Of a stretch of 64,000 nucleotides of DNA, positions 8,795 to 19,357 are shown piece after piece. How positions within the stretch are numbered: position 1 is the first letter of the stretch; each line of letters starts with the position of its first letter. Made by a program: the position numbers and the translations under genes. The stretch spans positions 18,066 through 82,065 of the forward strand of contig NZ_BAUC01000016.1 in the NCBI RefSeq assembly GCF_000474215.1. The letters are read 5' to 3'. The stretch comes from Edwardsiella hoshinae NBRC 105699 = ATCC 33379 (GTDB taxonomy: Bacteria; Pseudomonadota; Gammaproteobacteria; Enterobacterales; Enterobacteriaceae). The notes beneath the pieces were generated by a model. It was not told where the DNA came from and did not search any database. It saw only the letters and a list, made by a program, of their open reading frames with translations.

Positions 8795-9946
8795 ATGGGC
8801 TGGCAGACACGGCTTGCACAGGCTTTGGCGGCGCGCCAAGCTGCCGACGCCTACCGGCGACGTACGGTACGCGAGGCGCCCGGGGGACGAGAGATCGTCA
8901 TCGACGGGCGGCGTTATCTCAACTTTGCGGCTAACGACTACTTGGGACTGAGTCAGCACCCGGCACCGATCGCCGCCTGGCAACAGGGGTTGGCGCGTTA
9001 TGGCAGTGGCGCCGGCGGCTCCGGCCATGTTACCGGTCATACCACGGCCCATGCGGCGTTGGAGGCCGCGTTGGCCGACTGGCTCGGTTACCCGCGTGCG
9101 TTGCTGTTTATCTCCGGCTTCGCCGCCAACCAGGCGCTGATCCTGGCGTTGATGCAGCGTCAGGATCGGGTGCTGGCGGATAAACTGAGCCATGCTTCGC
9201 TGATGGAGGCGGCGATGTTGGCGCCGAGTCAGTTGCGTCGTTTCCAACATAATCACCCCGCGTCGTTGGCGCGACTGTTGGCCGCACCGCATGACGGTGA
9301 GAGCCTGGTGGTAACCGAAGGGATCTTCAGTATGGATGGCGATAGCGCGCCATTAGCCGCGCTACGCACCCTGTGTGATCGCCATGCGGCCTGGCTGATG
9401 GTGGACGATGCCCACGGGGTGGGGGTCTGTGGTCGCGAGGGGCGCGGCAGTTGCGATGCCCAAGGGGTTCGCCCCGATCTGCTGATCGTCACCTTCGGCA
9501 AGGCCTTCGGCATCAGTGGGGCGGCGCTGCTGTGCAGCGAATCGTTGGCGGAGTATCTGTTGCAGTTTGCTCGTCACCTGATCTATAGCACCAGCATGCC
9601 GCCGGCCCAAGCCTGTGCCTTGCTGAGCGCCCTCCAGGTGGTGCGCCAGGCCGACGAGGAGCGGGCGCGTCTGGCGCGCCATGTGGCGCGCTTCCGCCAG
9701 GCCTTGGCGGGGGGACGTTGGCGCTTGGCAGACTCGCCTAGCGCGATTCAACCGCTGATCGTCGGCGAGAATCAGGCGGCGTTGGATTTGGCGCAACGCT
9801 TGCGCGCGCGCGGGCTATGGGTGGGGGCCATGCGTCCGCCAACCGTGCCGCCGGGCAGTGCCCGTTTGCGCATCACCCTGAGCGCGGCGCACCAGACGCA
9901 AGATATCGAACGATTGCTGGAGGCGCTCGATGACGCTGGCGCATGA
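8795..9946 (+). CDS. bioF: 8-amino-7-oxononanoate synthase BioF
   Basis: BioF condenses pimeloyl-ACP (or CoA) with alanine, releasing CO2, in the first ring-forming step of biotin synthesis. From the ATG at 8795, one base after the bioB stop, it has 383 residues. Upstream in-frame codons lie inside bioB and are ignored. The PLP lysine is Lys236 in [11 protein letters not shown], as in E. coli. [10 protein letters not shown] carries the PLP-binding Asp and His. NDYLGL and [11 protein letters not shown] are family blocks. The gene overlaps bioC by 17 bp. Confidence 0.97.
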   Translation: MGWQTRLAQALAARQAADAYRRRTVREAPGGREIVIDGRRYLNFAANDYLGLSQHPAPIAAWQQGLARYGSGAGGSGHVTGHTTAHAALEAALADWLGYPRALLFISGFAANQALILALMQRQDRVLADKLSHASLMEAAMLAPSQLRRFQHNHPASLARLLAAPHDGESLVVTEGIFSMDGDSAPLAALRTLCDRHAAWLMVDDAHGVGVCGREGRGSCDAQGVRPDLLIVTFGKAFGISGAALLCSESLAEYLLQFARHLIYSTSMPPAQACALLSALQVVRQADEERARLARHVARFRQALAGGRWRLADSPSAIQPLIVGENQAALDLAQRLRARGLWVGAMRPPTVPPGSARLRITLSAAHQTQDIERLLEALDDAGA

Positions 9947-10700
9947 GTGGGTCGACAAACCGGCGGTGGCGGCGGCCTTTAGTCGCGCCGCCCACAGTTA
10001 TGACGCGGCGGCTGCCTTTCAGCGCCACAGCGGCGAGCGTCTGTTGGCGCTGCTGGATGGCGCGGGGGCCGGGCGTGTGGCCTTGGACGTCGGGTGCGGT
10101 ACCGGCTATTTTAGCCGACGTCTGACTGCCTGCGATTACCGCGTCACAGCGCTCGATCTGGCACCCGGCATGTTGGCGCAGGCGCGGCGCCTGGACAGCG
10201 CGCAGCACTATGTGTTGGCCGATATGGAGCGCCTGCCGTTAGCCGATGCCTGTGTGGATCTCTGCTTCTGTAACTTAGCGATCCAGTGGTGCGCTTCGTT
10301 GCCTCGCGCGCTGGGTGAGTTGATGCGGGTAACGCGCCCCGGTGGCCGGGTGGTATTCACCACCCTGGCCGACGGCTCGTTGCAGGAGCTGGCCGCGGCC
10401 TGGCGGCAGGTGGACGGGCGGCAACACGTCAACCGCTTTCTGCGTCACGAACAGATTGCGGCGGCCTGCGCCCCCTATCGCCATTGCCTGACGATGCATA
10501 CCCTGCGTTATCACTTTCCTGATGTTGTGGCCTTGATGCGGTCGCTGAAAGGGATCGGCGCCACCCATTTGCATGCGGGACGGATGGGGGGATTAAGCGG
10601 ACGCCAGCGTTTGGCACGCCTGGCGCAGTGCTATCCACGCCAGGCACAGGGCGTCGCGCTAAGTTATCAACTGGTGGTAGGAGAATTGACGCGTGGCTAG
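9930..10700 (+). CDS. bioC: Malonyl-ACP O-methyltransferase BioC
   Basis: BioC methylates the free carboxyl of malonyl-ACP so that fatty-acid synthesis enzymes can build the pimeloyl chain. The 256-residue protein has the class I SAM-binding motif [14 protein letters not shown] near residues 51-64. The LDLAPGML and [13 protein letters not shown] segments follow as in other methyltransferases. It starts within the end of bioF and ends 8 bp inside bioD, giving a tightly coupled operon. The matching esterase gene bioH is not in this window. Confidence 0.95.
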   Translation: MTLAHEWVDKPAVAAAFSRAAHSYDAAAAFQRHSGERLLALLDGAGAGRVALDVGCGTGYFSRRLTACDYRVTALDLAPGMLAQARRLDSAQHYVLADMERLPLADACVDLCFCNLAIQWCASLPRALGELMRVTRPGGRVVFTTLADGSLQELAAAWRQVDGRQHVNRFLRHEQIAAACAPYRHCLTMHTLRYHFPDVVALMRSLKGIGATHLHAGRMGGLSGRQRLARLAQCYPRQAQGVALSYQLVVGELTRG

Positions 10701-11391
10701 TCGTACTCAGAGTTGGTTTATTACCGGAACCGATACCGATGTGGGCAAGACGGTGGTCAGCACAGCATTGCTTCAGGCGGCGGCGCGCCATGGTCTGTGT
10801 TGTGCCGGTTATAAGCCGGTCGCCTCCGGGAGCGAATGGGAGGCGGAAGGGTTGCGTAATGCCGATGCGTTGGCCTTGCAGGCCGCCTCGAACTTGGCGC
10901 TGCGCTACCAGGAGGTGAATCCTTACACCTTCGCCGAACCGACCTCCCCGCATATCGTCAGCGCAGCGCAGGGGGTGCTCATCGATCCGCGTCGCCTCAG
11001 CGCCGGGTTACATGCTCTACAGCGCCGGGCGCAGTGGGTCGTGGTGGAGGGCGCGGGGGGCTGGTTGACCCCGTTGAGCTCGGATTATGGTTTCGATCAG
11101 TGGGTGGTGCAAGAGCGTCTGCCGGTGATCCTGGTGGTGGGGGTGAAGCTGGGCTGCATCAATCACGCCTTACTGAGCGCGCGGGCGATCACGGCCGCCG
11201 GCCTGCCATTGGCCGGTTGGGTGGCCAATCAGATCCAGGCACCCGGTCGGCGTCATGCGGAGTATTTGGCGACCCTGCGACAGGGGTTATCCGTGCCCTG
11301 CCTGGGAGAGATCCCCTTTGATCCGGCGCTGGACAGCCAGGCGCGAGCCGCCTACTTGGATCTGACCGCGCTGCTGGCGGCGGAAGCTTAG
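10693..11391 (+). CDS. bioD: Dethiobiotin synthetase BioD
   Basis: BioD closes the ureido ring of dethiobiotin from diaminopelargonate, CO2 and ATP. The 232-residue protein has its P-loop GTDTDVGKT at residues 12-20. Family blocks GYKPVASG and VVEGAGGWLTPL follow. The start is a GTG at 10693 overlapping the end of bioC, preceded by GGAG. It is last in the operon. No clear rho-independent terminator follows; only short GC hairpins are seen. Confidence 0.95.
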   Translation: MASRTQSWFITGTDTDVGKTVVSTALLQAAARHGLCCAGYKPVASGSEWEAEGLRNADALALQAASNLALRYQEVNPYTFAEPTSPHIVSAAQGVLIDPRRLSAGLHALQRRAQWVVVEGAGGWLTPLSSDYGFDQWVVQERLPVILVVGVKLGCINHALLSARAITAAGLPLAGWVANQIQAPGRRHAEYLATLRQGLSVPCLGEIPFDPALDSQARAAYLDLTALLAAEA

Positions 11392-11945
11392 CCCGCCCTC
11401 CTTGATAACTGAAAATTAGATTGTTTATTTGTTTTTAATCTGCATATTCGTTTAATAAACCGCCTGTGTCGGGCGGGCGAAAAAAAATCGCCGACTCCGC
11501 ACGGGCGCTCTCCCGCGGGGCGCGCGAAGTTATCCACCATTCCTGTGGATAACCTTGTGTATTAGGTTTAGAAAACCGACGCCAAGCCAGTGCCTATGCG
11601 GCTTGCACTTAACCCGCTCGGATTCTCGGCTTTTGAATGATTTCCTTGTATATCAAATAATTAAACAAAAGCAAGGCGGTGCGACGTTTTCACCGTTGCC
11701 GGCGTTCCCCTCTTGACAACGGCCCGGCGGCGGGGAAGCGCGCGGGTAATGTCGGAATGGGGATAAATGTCATTTTTATGTGACAGTTGTGAGTGCCAGG
11801 TGAATGTTTGCCGCGACGAGCGGGGCGGCTATTTTAAGCCGGCGGGCCATCCAGTAACATGACGGCTTCACGCGATGATCCGGCGGGCGAGGTGCGGCTG
11901 CTCCGTCGGCATTTTGCCGCCGCGCAAGCTATGGGGTAGCGAGCC
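11392..11945. other. bioD-uvrB intergenic region
   Basis: 554 bp without a convincing gene. It contains two DnaA-type boxes (listed separately), a widely separated GCCCGCC/GGCGGGC repeat (11391-11397 and 11472-11478) followed by an A-run, and a TTGACA at 11713-11718 with no well-spaced -10. I checked every CTG and CAG in it and found no CTG-N10-CAG LexA box. Confidence 0.6.
11530..11552. promoter_or_regulatory. Inverted pair of DnaA boxes upstream of uvrB
   Basis: TTATCCACC at 11530-11538 and TGTGGATAA at 11544-11552. The second is a perfect TTATCCACA DnaA box on the minus strand. The two form an inverted repeat of TTATCCAC around a 7-base spacer. DnaA binding upstream of uvrB has been described in E. 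coli, so a regulatory role is plausible. The distance to the uvrB start is about 390 bp. Confidence 0.55.
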
Positions 11946-13964
11946 ATGAGTAAAACCTTCAAATTGCATTCCGCCTTTCAGCCCTCCGGCGATCAGCCCG
12001 AGGCGATTCGCCGCCTGGAGGAGGGGCTGGAGGATGGCCTGGCGCATCAGACGCTGCTAGGGGTGACCGGCTCGGGCAAGACGTTCACCATCGCCAACGT
12101 GATCGCCGATCTCAATCGGCCAACCATGGTGATGGCGCCGAATAAGACGCTGGCTGCCCAACTGTATGGTGAGATGAAGCAATTCTTCCCCGACAATGCG
12201 GTCGAGTATTTCGTCTCTTACTACGACTATTACCAGCCGGAAGCCTATGTACCCAGTTCCGACACCTTCATCGAGAAAGACGCCTCGGTCAACGAACACA
12301 TCGAACAGATGCGGCTCTCGGCCACCAAGGCGTTATTGGAACGACGCGATGTGGTGGTGGTTGCCTCGGTCTCGGCGATCTATGGCCTGGGTGATCCCGA
12401 TCTCTATCTGAAGATGATGCTGCACCTGACCCAGGGGATGTTGATCGATCAGCGCGCCATCCTGCGTCGTCTCTCCGAGCTGCAATACACCCGTAACGAT
12501 CAGGCTTTCGCACGCGGTACCTTCCGTGTGCGCGGCGAGGTGATCGATATTTTCCCCGCCGAGGCCGAGGATCAGGCGTTGCGGGTGGAGCTGTTCGACG
12601 AGGAGGTGGAGCGTCTGTCGCTGTTCGACCCGCTCACCGGTCAACTGTTGCGTCAGGTTCCACGCTTCACCGTCTATCCGAAAACCCATTATGTCACGCC
12701 GCGCGAGCGTATCTTGCAGGCGATGGAGGAGATCCGCGGCGAACTGGCGCAGCGCCGACAGGTGCTGCTGGCCAATAACAAGCTGCTGGAAGAGCAGCGC
12801 CTCAGCCAACGAACTCAGTTCGATCTGGAGATGATGAATGAGCTGGGGTACTGCTCGGGGATCGAAAACTACTCCCGCTACCTCTCCGGACGTGGGCCCG
12901 GCGAGCCGCCGCCGACCCTGTTCGACTACCTGCCGGCGGACGGTTTGTTGGTGATCGATGAGTCGCACGTCACCATCCCGCAGATCGGCGGCATGTACCG
13001 TGGCGACCGAGCGCGCAAGGAGACGTTGGTCGAGTATGGTTTCCGTCTGCCTTCCGCGTTGGATAACCGGCCGCTACGTTTCGAGGAGTTTGAGGCGTTG
13101 GCCCCGCAGACGATCTATGTTTCGGCGACGCCGGGCAACTATGAGCTGGAGAAGTCGGGTGGTGAGGTGATCGATCAGGTGGTGCGTCCGACCGGCCTGC
13201 TCGATCCGCAGATCGAGGTACGCCCGGTGGCGACCCAGGTGGACGATCTGCTGTCGGAGATCAATGCGCGCGCCGCGAGCGGCGAGCGGGTGCTGGTGAC
13301 CACCCTGACCAAGCGAATGGCCGAGGATCTGACTGAGTATCTGGAGGAGCATGGGGTGCGGGTGCGCTATCTACACTCCGATATCGACACCGTCGAGCGC
13401 ATGGAGATCATCCGCGATCTGCGTCTGGGCGAGTTCGATGCCCTGGTGGGCATCAACCTGCTGCGCGAAGGTTTGGATATGCCGGAAGTCTCCCTGGTGG
13501 CGATCCTGGACGCCGACAAGGAGGGCTTTCTGCGTTCCGAACGCTCGCTGATCCAGACCATCGGTCGAGCGGCGCGTAACCTCAACGGCAAGGCGATCCT
13601 GTATGCCGATAGCGTCACGCCGTCGATGGCGCGGGCGATCGGCGAGACGGAACGGCGGCGCGAACGCCAGCAGGCGTTTAACCTCGCGCATGGCATCGTG
13701 CCACAGGCGCTGAACAAGAAGGTGACCGATATCCTGCAACTGGGTGACGCTCCGACGCGCGGGCGTGGCAAAGGGACGCGCGGGCAGCGGGCTGCCGAGC
13801 CGCCGCGCGCCTACAGCGGCCTCTCTGCCAAACAGCTCGAACAGCAGATCCAGCGCCTAGAGGGGCAGATGTACCAGCATGCGCAGAACCTGGAGTTCGA
13901 GCAGGCCGCCGCGTTGCGTGATGAAATTCATCAGTTACGCGAACAGTTCAAGACGGCGCCGTAA
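11946..13964 (+). CDS. uvrB: Excinuclease ABC subunit UvrB
   Basis: UvrB is the damage-verifying helicase-like core of nucleotide excision repair. It is loaded by UvrA and then recruits UvrC. The 672-residue protein has Walker A GVTGSGKT at residues 39-46 and the beta-hairpin region [16 protein letters not shown]. It also has the DESHVTIPQ Walker B-like motif, helicase motifs TIGRAARN and [14 protein letters not shown], and the C-terminal UVR motif ([24 protein letters not shown]) that binds UvrC. It follows the bio operon as in E. coli. A short CGCCG/CGGCG hairpin with a TTTT run overlaps its stop codon. Confidence 0.98.
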   Translation: MSKTFKLHSAFQPSGDQPEAIRRLEEGLEDGLAHQTLLGVTGSGKTFTIANVIADLNRPTMVMAPNKTLAAQLYGEMKQFFPDNAVEYFVSYYDYYQPEAYVPSSDTFIEKDASVNEHIEQMRLSATKALLERRDVVVVASVSAIYGLGDPDLYLKMMLHLTQGMLIDQRAILRRLSELQYTRNDQAFARGTFRVRGEVIDIFPAEAEDQALRVELFDEEVERLSLFDPLTGQLLRQVPRFTVYPKTHYVTPRERILQAMEEIRGELAQRRQVLLANNKLLEEQRLSQRTQFDLEMMNELGYCSGIENYSRYLSGRGPGEPPPTLFDYLPADGLLVIDESHVTIPQIGGMYRGDRARKETLVEYGFRLPSALDNRPLRFEEFEALAPQTIYVSATPGNYELEKSGGEVIDQVVRPTGLLDPQIEVRPVATQVDDLLSEINARAASGERVLVTTLTKRMAEDLTEYLEEHGVRVRYLHSDIDTVERMEIIRDLRLGEFDALVGINLLREGLDMPEVSLVAILDADKEGFLRSERSLIQTIGRAARNLNGKAILYADSVTPSMARAIGETERRRERQQAFNLAHGIVPQALNKKVTDILQLGDAPTRGRGKGTRGQRAAEPPRAYSGLSAKQLEQQIQRLEGQMYQHAQNLEFEQAAALRDEIHQLREQFKTAP

Positions 13965-14039
13965 CGGCGTCGCTTTTGCTTGCCCGGCGGCGCTAAGGCC
14001 GTTAGGGTAAGCGCCTTTCATGCCAAGCGGATAATCCTC

Positions 14040-14312
14040 ATGTCTATATCACGCGATCCCCTGCACGGGGTCACTCTCGAAGCGTTACTCAACGCGCTGG
14101 TGGCACGCTACGGTTGGCCGGAGTTGGGCCGCCGTATCGCCATCAATTGCTTTCTGAGCGATCCTAGCATCAAGTCGAGCCTCAAGTTTCTGCGCCGTAC
14201 CCCTTGGGCGCGCGCCAAGGTTGAGGCACTTTATCTGGCGTCATTGCAGGATGCGCCGAGCGATCCGGCCGCGCCGTGGGACGGTTGGCGACGACGTCAC
14301 GACGATGCGTGA
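14040..14312 (+). CDS. VF530-family (DUF2132) small DNA-binding-like protein
   Basis: A 90-residue basic protein of the VF530/DUF2132 family. A solved member from Vibrio was annotated as a putative DNA-binding protein; its function is unknown. Recognisable family features are DPLHGVTLEALLNALVARYGW at the N-terminus, CFLSDPSIKSSLKFLRRTPWAR in the middle and the helical KVEALYLASL that follows. The ATG at 14040 is chosen because upstream in-frame residues do not fit the family. The ribosome site is weak. The gene occupies the spot where E. coli has ybhK. No signal peptide. Confidence 0.8.
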   Translation: MSISRDPLHGVTLEALLNALVARYGWPELGRRIAINCFLSDPSIKSSLKFLRRTPWARAKVEALYLASLQDAPSDPAAPWDGWRRRHDDA

Positions 14313-14384
14313 TGGGCCGCGCCTGCGTTGCGGGCGGCACAGGAACTCAGTACTATCTGCGCCGCTATCCACGAGGGGAAAGGT

Positions 14385-15341
14385 ATGCCGAAAGTCAAAC
14401 GGGTGCTGTTGGCGCCGATGGAAGGGGTGCTCGATGCCTTGGTACGCGAGCTGTTGAGCGAGGTGAATGATTACGATCTGTGCATCACCGAGTTTGTGCG
14501 GGTGGTGGATCGCCTGTTGCCGGAAAAGGTGTTCTACCGCCTCTGCCCGGAGCTGCATCGTCACAGCCGCACACGCAGCGGCACGCCGGTACGCATCCAG
14601 TTACTGGGGCAGTCACCACACTGGCTAGCAGAAAACGCCCTGCGCGCGGTAACCCTGGGATCACCCGGCGTCGACTTCAATTGCGGCTGTCCGTCGAAGG
14701 CGGTCAATGGTAGCGGTGGGGGCGCGACGCTGCTGAAGGATCCGGCACAGATCTACGCGGGCGTACGGGCGATGCGCCAGGCGGTGCCCGCAGCGCTGCC
14801 GGTCACGGTCAAGGTGCGTCTGGGCTGGGAGAGTGCTAGCCAGCGCTTCGAGATCGCCGATGCGGTGCAACAGGCTGGAGCGACGGAGCTGGTGGTCCAT
14901 GGGCGCACCAAGGAGGACGGCTATCGCGCCGAACGCATCAATTGGGCAGCGATCGGCGAGATCCGGCGGCGTCTGTCGATCCCGGTGATCGCCAACGGTG
15001 AGATCTGGGATTATGCCAGCGCTCAAGCCTGCCTGGCGCAGACCGGTTGCGACGCCGTGATGATCGGACGCGGAGCGTTGAATATCCCTAACCTGAGCCG
15101 GGTGGTGAAAGATAACGCCGCGCCGTTGGCGTGGCCGGAGGTCGTGGCGCTGTTGCAGCGTTACGTTCGTCTGGAGAAGCAGGGCGATACCGGTCTGTAC
15201 CATGTGGCGCGCATCAAGCAGTGGCTTGGCTATTTGCGTAAGGTCTATCCCCAGGCGGAGACGCTGTTTCGCCAGGTGCGGCCGCTGATGGCGACATCGG
15301 CGATCGCGGCGCGCATCGATGCGCTGTCATGCGCCGAGTAA
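14385..15341 (+). CDS. dusC: tRNA-dihydrouridine(16) synthase DusC
   Basis: DusC is an FMN- and NADPH-dependent enzyme reducing uridine 16 in the tRNA D-loop. From the ATG at 14385 (ribosome site GAGGGGAAAGG) the protein has 318 residues. The start at 14328 adds residues absent from homologues. Dus signatures are the N-terminal [18 protein letters not shown], the NCGCPSK motif with the catalytic cysteine, [14 protein letters not shown] and [10 protein letters not shown]. The [15 protein letters not shown] segment binds the FMN phosphate. The C-terminal [14 protein letters not shown] belongs to the helical tRNA-binding domain. Confidence 0.94.
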   Translation: MPKVKRVLLAPMEGVLDALVRELLSEVNDYDLCITEFVRVVDRLLPEKVFYRLCPELHRHSRTRSGTPVRIQLLGQSPHWLAENALRAVTLGSPGVDFNCGCPSKAVNGSGGGATLLKDPAQIYAGVRAMRQAVPAALPVTVKVRLGWESASQRFEIADAVQQAGATELVVHGRTKEDGYRAERINWAAIGEIRRRLSIPVIANGEIWDYASAQACLAQTGCDAVMIGRGALNIPNLSRVVKDNAAPLAWPEVVALLQRYVRLEKQGDTGLYHVARIKQWLGYLRKVYPQAETLFRQVRPLMATSAIAARIDALSCAE

Positions 15342-15424
15342 GCGCCGGCTCGCCGTGAGTCGCGTGTCATCGCCGAGCGGTGTGCGCTAAGACCGAGGCG
15401 AATGCGCCCAGCCCTGGGGGCGAC

Positions 15425-16324
15425 TCAGTGGCGCACCACGCGGAAATCCATCAGGCGGTTACCCAACAGCGCCAGCGCCAGGCCGAGTAGGATCAACAAC
15501 AGGCTATAGAGCTGTACGGCGCTCAATGTGGTGCCCAGAATGATCTTATCGGCGGCCAGTGCGATCAACGGAATCAGCAGGGTAAAGGGCATCAAGTAGC
15601 CGGTGTGGTTACGCCTGAGCAAGCGTCCCCAGATGGCGTAGGCCAGATGGGTCGCGATGTAGGCCAGATAAAGCAGCGCCAGCAAGGTGGTAAGATCGAG
15701 CCCGCGCAGGGCCGTCAGGGTAGCTTCGTCCCCATCGAACAGCCAGGCGGCGAGGAAGAAAGGCAGGATCGGTGCCAATGCGGCCCAGGCGATCAATGCC
15801 GGTAACGAGCCTTGAATGCTGTCGCGGATGCGCAGACGCTGGATCAGATTACCCAGCGCCAGGCACAGGGCGGCTCCCAGGGCTAACAGAACGGCGCCTT
15901 CTGGTAGCGAGAGCCCATCGGCGCCCGGGTGTAACAGTAACGCCACGCCGGCGAACACCAACAGTAGCGCAAAGAGCTGACTGAGGCGGATGCGTTCGCC
16001 GAACAGTAGGGTGCCGAGCAGCACGGTAAACAGCAGCTGTAGTTGCAGCAACATCGCGGCTACGCCCGCACTGAGGCCGCCATGCAGGGCGAAAAACAGG
16101 AAAGCAAACTGGCCGAAACCGATCAGCAGGCCATACAGGATCAGCGTGTGTGCCGCGAGGGCCGGGCGCGGCAGTAGGAAGATGGCGGGCAGCGCCAGCA
16201 GCAAACAGCGCAGGCCGCCCAGGAGCAGCGGCGATAGGTGTTGCAGCCCTAGCTGCATCGCCACAAAGCCGACGCCCCAGATCGCCACCACCAACAGCGC
16301 CAGCAGGGTATCTTTTAGCCCCAT
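15425..16324 (-). CDS. eamA: EamA-type amino-acid metabolite exporter
   Basis: A 299-residue inner-membrane protein of the drug/metabolite transporter superfamily, with about ten hydrophobic segments arranged as two EamA repeats. The N-terminal LLALLVVAIWGVGFVAMQLGL closely parallels E. coli EamA (YdeD), which exports O-acetylserine and cysteine. QFAFLFFALHGGLSAGVAAMLLQLQ and the second-half LYLAYIATHLAYAIWG also match. A strong GGGAGG ribosome site precedes the ATG. The gene is convergent with dusC and divergent from pbpG. Substrate is inferred by homology only. Confidence 0.82.
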   Translation of the reverse strand: MGLKDTLLALLVVAIWGVGFVAMQLGLQHLSPLLLGGLRCLLLALPAIFLLPRPALAAHTLILYGLLIGFGQFAFLFFALHGGLSAGVAAMLLQLQLLFTVLLGTLLFGERIRLSQLFALLLVFAGVALLLHPGADGLSLPEGAVLLALGAALCLALGNLIQRLRIRDSIQGSLPALIAWAALAPILPFFLAAWLFDGDEATLTALRGLDLTTLLALLYLAYIATHLAYAIWGRLLRRNHTGYLMPFTLLIPLIALAADKIILGTTLSAVQLYSLLLILLGLALALLGNRLMDFRVVRH

Positions 16325-16740
16325 AATGCCTCCCTCATTTTGTCGTTTCGTTCCCGTGCAGCGGTGTGGCGAGCGCGGGGCGTTTTAGCGGTTATCCCAC
16401 TGATAAAACAACTATAGTCAAGGCTATCTGTTCGTGTATCTTTTCCCCGCTTTGGCCGCAATAATTTTGTTTGCATGTAGCGCGTCGCGCCATTCACATA
16501 CGGAAACATTTTTATTTTTGCTGCCTTTCCGGCGAGCGATTAGGCTGTGTGCCGCCGCGCCCAACGCGCCGCCAGCGTCTATACTGTGTCGGTGCGCACG
16601 CAACGCATTGTAGCCGCTAATGCCATGATAGACATGCCTTTTCGGCTCACTATTCCCGCCCATAGGCCGCAGTCGGCCATCAGTATGGCGGGTTTCCCGG
16701 CGCATCCCGGGTCATTCCCTAGCGAGATTAATGAAGAAAC
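16325..16740. other. eamA-pbpG divergent intergenic region
   Basis: 416 bp holding the divergent promoters of eamA and pbpG. I see no RNA gene, repeat or recognisable operator in it. Confidence 0.4.
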
Positions 16741-17670
16741 ATGGTTGTTACACTCCGTTATTCCCTATTAAGTTTACTGATCGTGGGCGGTACTCTGGCG
16801 GCGTTGCCAGCGGTGCAGGCCAGTGACAATGCCCCCTCCGCGCAACAGCGTGCCCCGTTGGCGCTCGCCTCGGGAAGCGCCATGGTGATGGATCTGAATA
16901 CCCATCAGGTGATCTACGCCAGCCATCCCGATGTGCAGGTGCCGATCGCCTCGATCACCAAGCTGATGACGGCGATGGTGGCGCTGGACGCCCATCCTGA
17001 TCTGAACGAAGTGATTGCGGTCGATATCCGTCATACCAAAGAATTGAAAGGCGTCTTCTCACGGGTACGGGTCGGCAGCGAGCAGACACGTCGCCAGATG
17101 CTGCTGTTGGCGTTGATGTCGTCGGAAAACCGCGCCGCCGCGACCTTGGCGCACCATTATCCCGGCGGCTACGACGCCTTCATTCGCGCGATGAACGCCA
17201 AGGCCCGGGCGTTGGGCATGACGCGTACCCACTATGTCGAGCCGACCGGCCTCTCTCCGCTGAACGTGTCGAGCGCGCGTGATCTGGTTAAGTTGCTGCA
17301 AGCGACGAAGACGTATCCATTGATCAGTGAACTCAGCACGACGGAAACCCAGAGCGTGACTTTCCGTCACCCGACCTATACAGAAACCTTTAACAATACC
17401 AATCACTTGTTGCGCAATGATAAGTGGAACATCGCGCTGACCAAGACCGGATTCACCAATCAGGCGGGACACTGCCTGGCGATGCGCACGGTGATCGGCG
17501 GGCGCCCGGTGGCCCTGGTGGTATTGGATGCCTTTGGCAAATATACCCACTTCGCCGATGCTAACCGCCTGCGTGAATGGATGCTGACGGGCAAGGCGTC
17601 GCCGGTACCGGCGGCGGCCCTCAGCTACAAACAACAGAAAAATCTGGGCCAGCGTCTGGCTGAAAATTAA
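16741..17670 (+). CDS. pbpG: D-alanyl-D-alanine endopeptidase PbpG (PBP7)
   Basis: PbpG is a periplasmic low-molecular-weight penicillin-binding protein that cuts D-Ala-mDAP crosslinks in peptidoglycan. The 309-residue precursor has a signal peptide ending near VQA-S (residue 27). The serine-peptidase triad of motifs is complete: SITK at 71-74 (nucleophile Ser71), SEN at 128-130 and KTG at 235-237. The [34 protein letters not shown] segment is nearly identical to E. coli PbpG. An ATG at 16731 is in another frame and is not the start. Confidence 0.95.
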   Translation: MVVTLRYSLLSLLIVGGTLAALPAVQASDNAPSAQQRAPLALASGSAMVMDLNTHQVIYASHPDVQVPIASITKLMTAMVALDAHPDLNEVIAVDIRHTKELKGVFSRVRVGSEQTRRQMLLLALMSSENRAAATLAHHYPGGYDAFIRAMNAKARALGMTRTHYVEPTGLSPLNVSSARDLVKLLQATKTYPLISELSTTETQSVTFRHPTYTETFNNTNHLLRNDKWNIALTKTGFTNQAGHCLAMRTVIGGRPVALVVLDAFGKYTHFADANRLREWMLTGKASPVPAAALSYKQQKNLGQRLAEN

Positions 17671-17779
17671 GGTTATGCCTCGTGCAGAGGTGATGGGCGC
17701 GTGCGCCTGAGGGTGTACGACTGTTGGATCTTCGCGGCGTATGCTCACTGGCGCGATCATGGTAAGAAGGAGGTAGAGG

Positions 17780-18691
17780 GTGGCCGGCAGCAGTCTATTG
17801 ACCCTGATCGATGATATCGCTTCGTTGCTCGACGATGTGGCGTTGATGAGTAAGGTGGCGGCGCGGAAGACCGCCGGCGTATTGGGGGATGATCTGGCGC
17901 TCAACGCCCAACAGGTTAGCGGTGTGCATGCCGATCGCGAACTGCCTGTGGTGTGGGCGGTCGCGTGCGGCTCCTTGTTGAATAAGGCGATTCTGGTGCC
18001 TCTGGCGCTGTTGATCAGCGCCGTGGCGCCTTGGTTGATTACCCCGTTGTTGATGCTGGGCGGCGCCTTCTTGTGTTATGAGGGGGCGGAGAAGTTGGTG
18101 CATAAGTGCTGGCCGCAGGATGAGGGCGAGGCTCCGGCAGCGATAGCGGCGCTGACGCAAGGGGATATCGTCGCCTATGAACGTAACAAGGTGAAGGGGG
18201 CGATCCGTACCGATTTCATCCTCTCCGCCGAGATCGTCGCCATTACGCTGGGTACGGTGGCCAGCGCGCCTTTTGTCCAGCAAGTGCTGGTGCTATGTGG
18301 CATCGCCTTGCTGATGACGCTCGGCGTGTACGGTTTGGTGGCGTTGATCGTGAAGCTGGATGATGCCGGGGTGTGGCTTGGCGCGCGGCCAAGCCGCATC
18401 GCGCGTGGCCTGGGGCGCGCTATCCTCTATACGGCCCCCTGGTTGATGCGTCTACTGTCGCTGGCGGGGACGATCGCCATGTTTATGGTTGGCGGCGGTA
18501 TTGTGGTGCATGGTTTACCCTGGTTGCATCACGGTATTCTCGCCCTGAGTCAATCGGCAGGGGCATGGCCGACGCTGGGTGAGTTACTCGGCGGGGTCGT
18601 CCCCTCTTTGCTGGCGATGCTGTTCGGCTTGCTGTTGGGGATGGTTATCGTTGGTGTACTCCTCGGGGGGCAGCGTCTCCTGCGTCGTTGA
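17780..18691 (+). CDS. yedI: DUF808 inner-membrane protein YedI
   Basis: A 303-residue DUF808 protein of unknown function. Family features are the N-terminal [40 protein letters not shown] and the following [16 protein letters not shown]. Several hydrophobic segments follow (about residues 65-95, 150-195, 225-255 and 270-295), so it is an integral membrane protein. The start is GTG at 17780, selected by a strong AAGGAGGT ribosome site 8 bases upstream. It stands alone after pbpG. Confidence 0.88.
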   Translation: MAGSSLLTLIDDIASLLDDVALMSKVAARKTAGVLGDDLALNAQQVSGVHADRELPVVWAVACGSLLNKAILVPLALLISAVAPWLITPLLMLGGAFLCYEGAEKLVHKCWPQDEGEAPAAIAALTQGDIVAYERNKVKGAIRTDFILSAEIVAITLGTVASAPFVQQVLVLCGIALLMTLGVYGLVALIVKLDDAGVWLGARPSRIARGLGRAILYTAPWLMRLLSLAGTIAMFMVGGGIVVHGLPWLHHGILALSQSAGAWPTLGELLGGVVPSLLAMLFGLLLGMVIVGVLLGGQRLLRR

Positions 18692-18770
18692 TCTGCGGCG
18701 GTGGCCTGGCCTACCGCCGACGCCCTTCTCTTTGCGTTTTCCTTTTCGCACTATGCGCAATATCTCCTTG

Positions 18771-18782
18771 TTTTGCTTTCGT
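18771..18782 (+). promoter_or_regulatory. AgaR-type CTTTC box
   Basis: TTTTGCTTTCGT. The core TTGCTTTCG is repeated at 19056 and 27817. It resembles the CTTTC half-sites of DeoR-family AgaR operators in E. coli. It lies about 580 bp upstream of agaR, so its target is unclear. Confidence 0.35.
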
Positions 18783-19055
18783 ATCCTTGCGATGGTTATG
18801 TAAAGGTATTAGCGATTTTACCCTCGGCTGTGGCGGTGAGTCGATCAAAACAGACGTGAGGCAATCGATTTATCACTTGCTTTCCCTAGGGAATATTTGG
18901 ATAAATAGCTGCCAAAGCGTTGTTGAGGGGATAAGCAGGCGTAAGTTCGAACCTTGTCGTCCTTTTATGCCTCTGTCACGGAAAGTGCATCATTTTTCCC
19001 TTATTCGCTTTTATTTGTTTTTTATTTCATTTTATGCGTAAGTTAACGAAGAATA

Positions 19056-19070
19056 TTGCTTTCGTTTGCT
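19056..19070 (+). promoter_or_regulatory. AgaR-type CTTTC box
   Basis: TTGCTTTCGTTTGCT, an AgaR-like TTTCGTTT motif about 290 bp upstream of agaR. Confidence 0.4.
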
Positions 19071-19237
19071 ACTCTATAGCCTGGGCAACCTAATGAGGGC
19101 GATCGGCACTGTATGCTGCTTGTCGATGATCTCGATGTCGCTCTTCTATCAGCGGATAGACCGCGCCTGTCACCACGCGGGTGACGTTCCGGTTAGGTTG
19201 TCGCTATGCTAGCTTTGAAAGTTGGTGGTGGTTATTC

Positions 19238-19290
19238 GAAAGTTTGTGAAAGCAATCATATTTTTCGGTTGTTTGTGTTGAAAGCAATCG
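19238..19290 (+). promoter_or_regulatory. Clustered GAAAG operator repeats before agaR
   Basis: GAAAG occurs at 19238, 19248 and 19280, with another at 19217. Two near-identical 11-mers, GAAAGCAATCA (19248-19258) and GAAAGCAATCG (19280-19290), lie exactly 32 bp apart, about three helical turns. Spaced direct repeats of this type are usual for DeoR-family repressors. The position 70-140 bp before agaR suggests autoregulation. Confidence 0.55.
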
Positions 19291-19357
19291 TAATGTTATT
19301 AATCTTAGTTCGAGGCCAGTTGAAGCCCGCTTCAACCGGTTTCGTAAGGGGACAAAA

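Larger units (their letters stand above)
18692..19357. other. yedI-agaR intergenic region
   Basis: 666 bp without a supported gene; ORFs in it lack ribosome sites and homology. It becomes AT-rich toward agaR and holds several CTTTC/GAAAG motifs, listed separately, that look like AgaR-type operators. Confidence 0.5.

Noticed and set aside
11760..11800. CAT-N10-CAG resembling a LexA box upstream of uvrB
   Set aside because: The essential CTG triplet is missing.
17059..17904. 281-residue open frame on the minus strand across pbpG and the start of yedI
   Set aside because: It is antisense to a clearly functional pbpG, has no recognisable fold and arises from GC-rich codon structure.
18688..19041. 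117-residue plus-strand frame between yedI and agaR
   Set aside because: No ribosome site, overlaps the yedI stop, and the composition is not protein-like.
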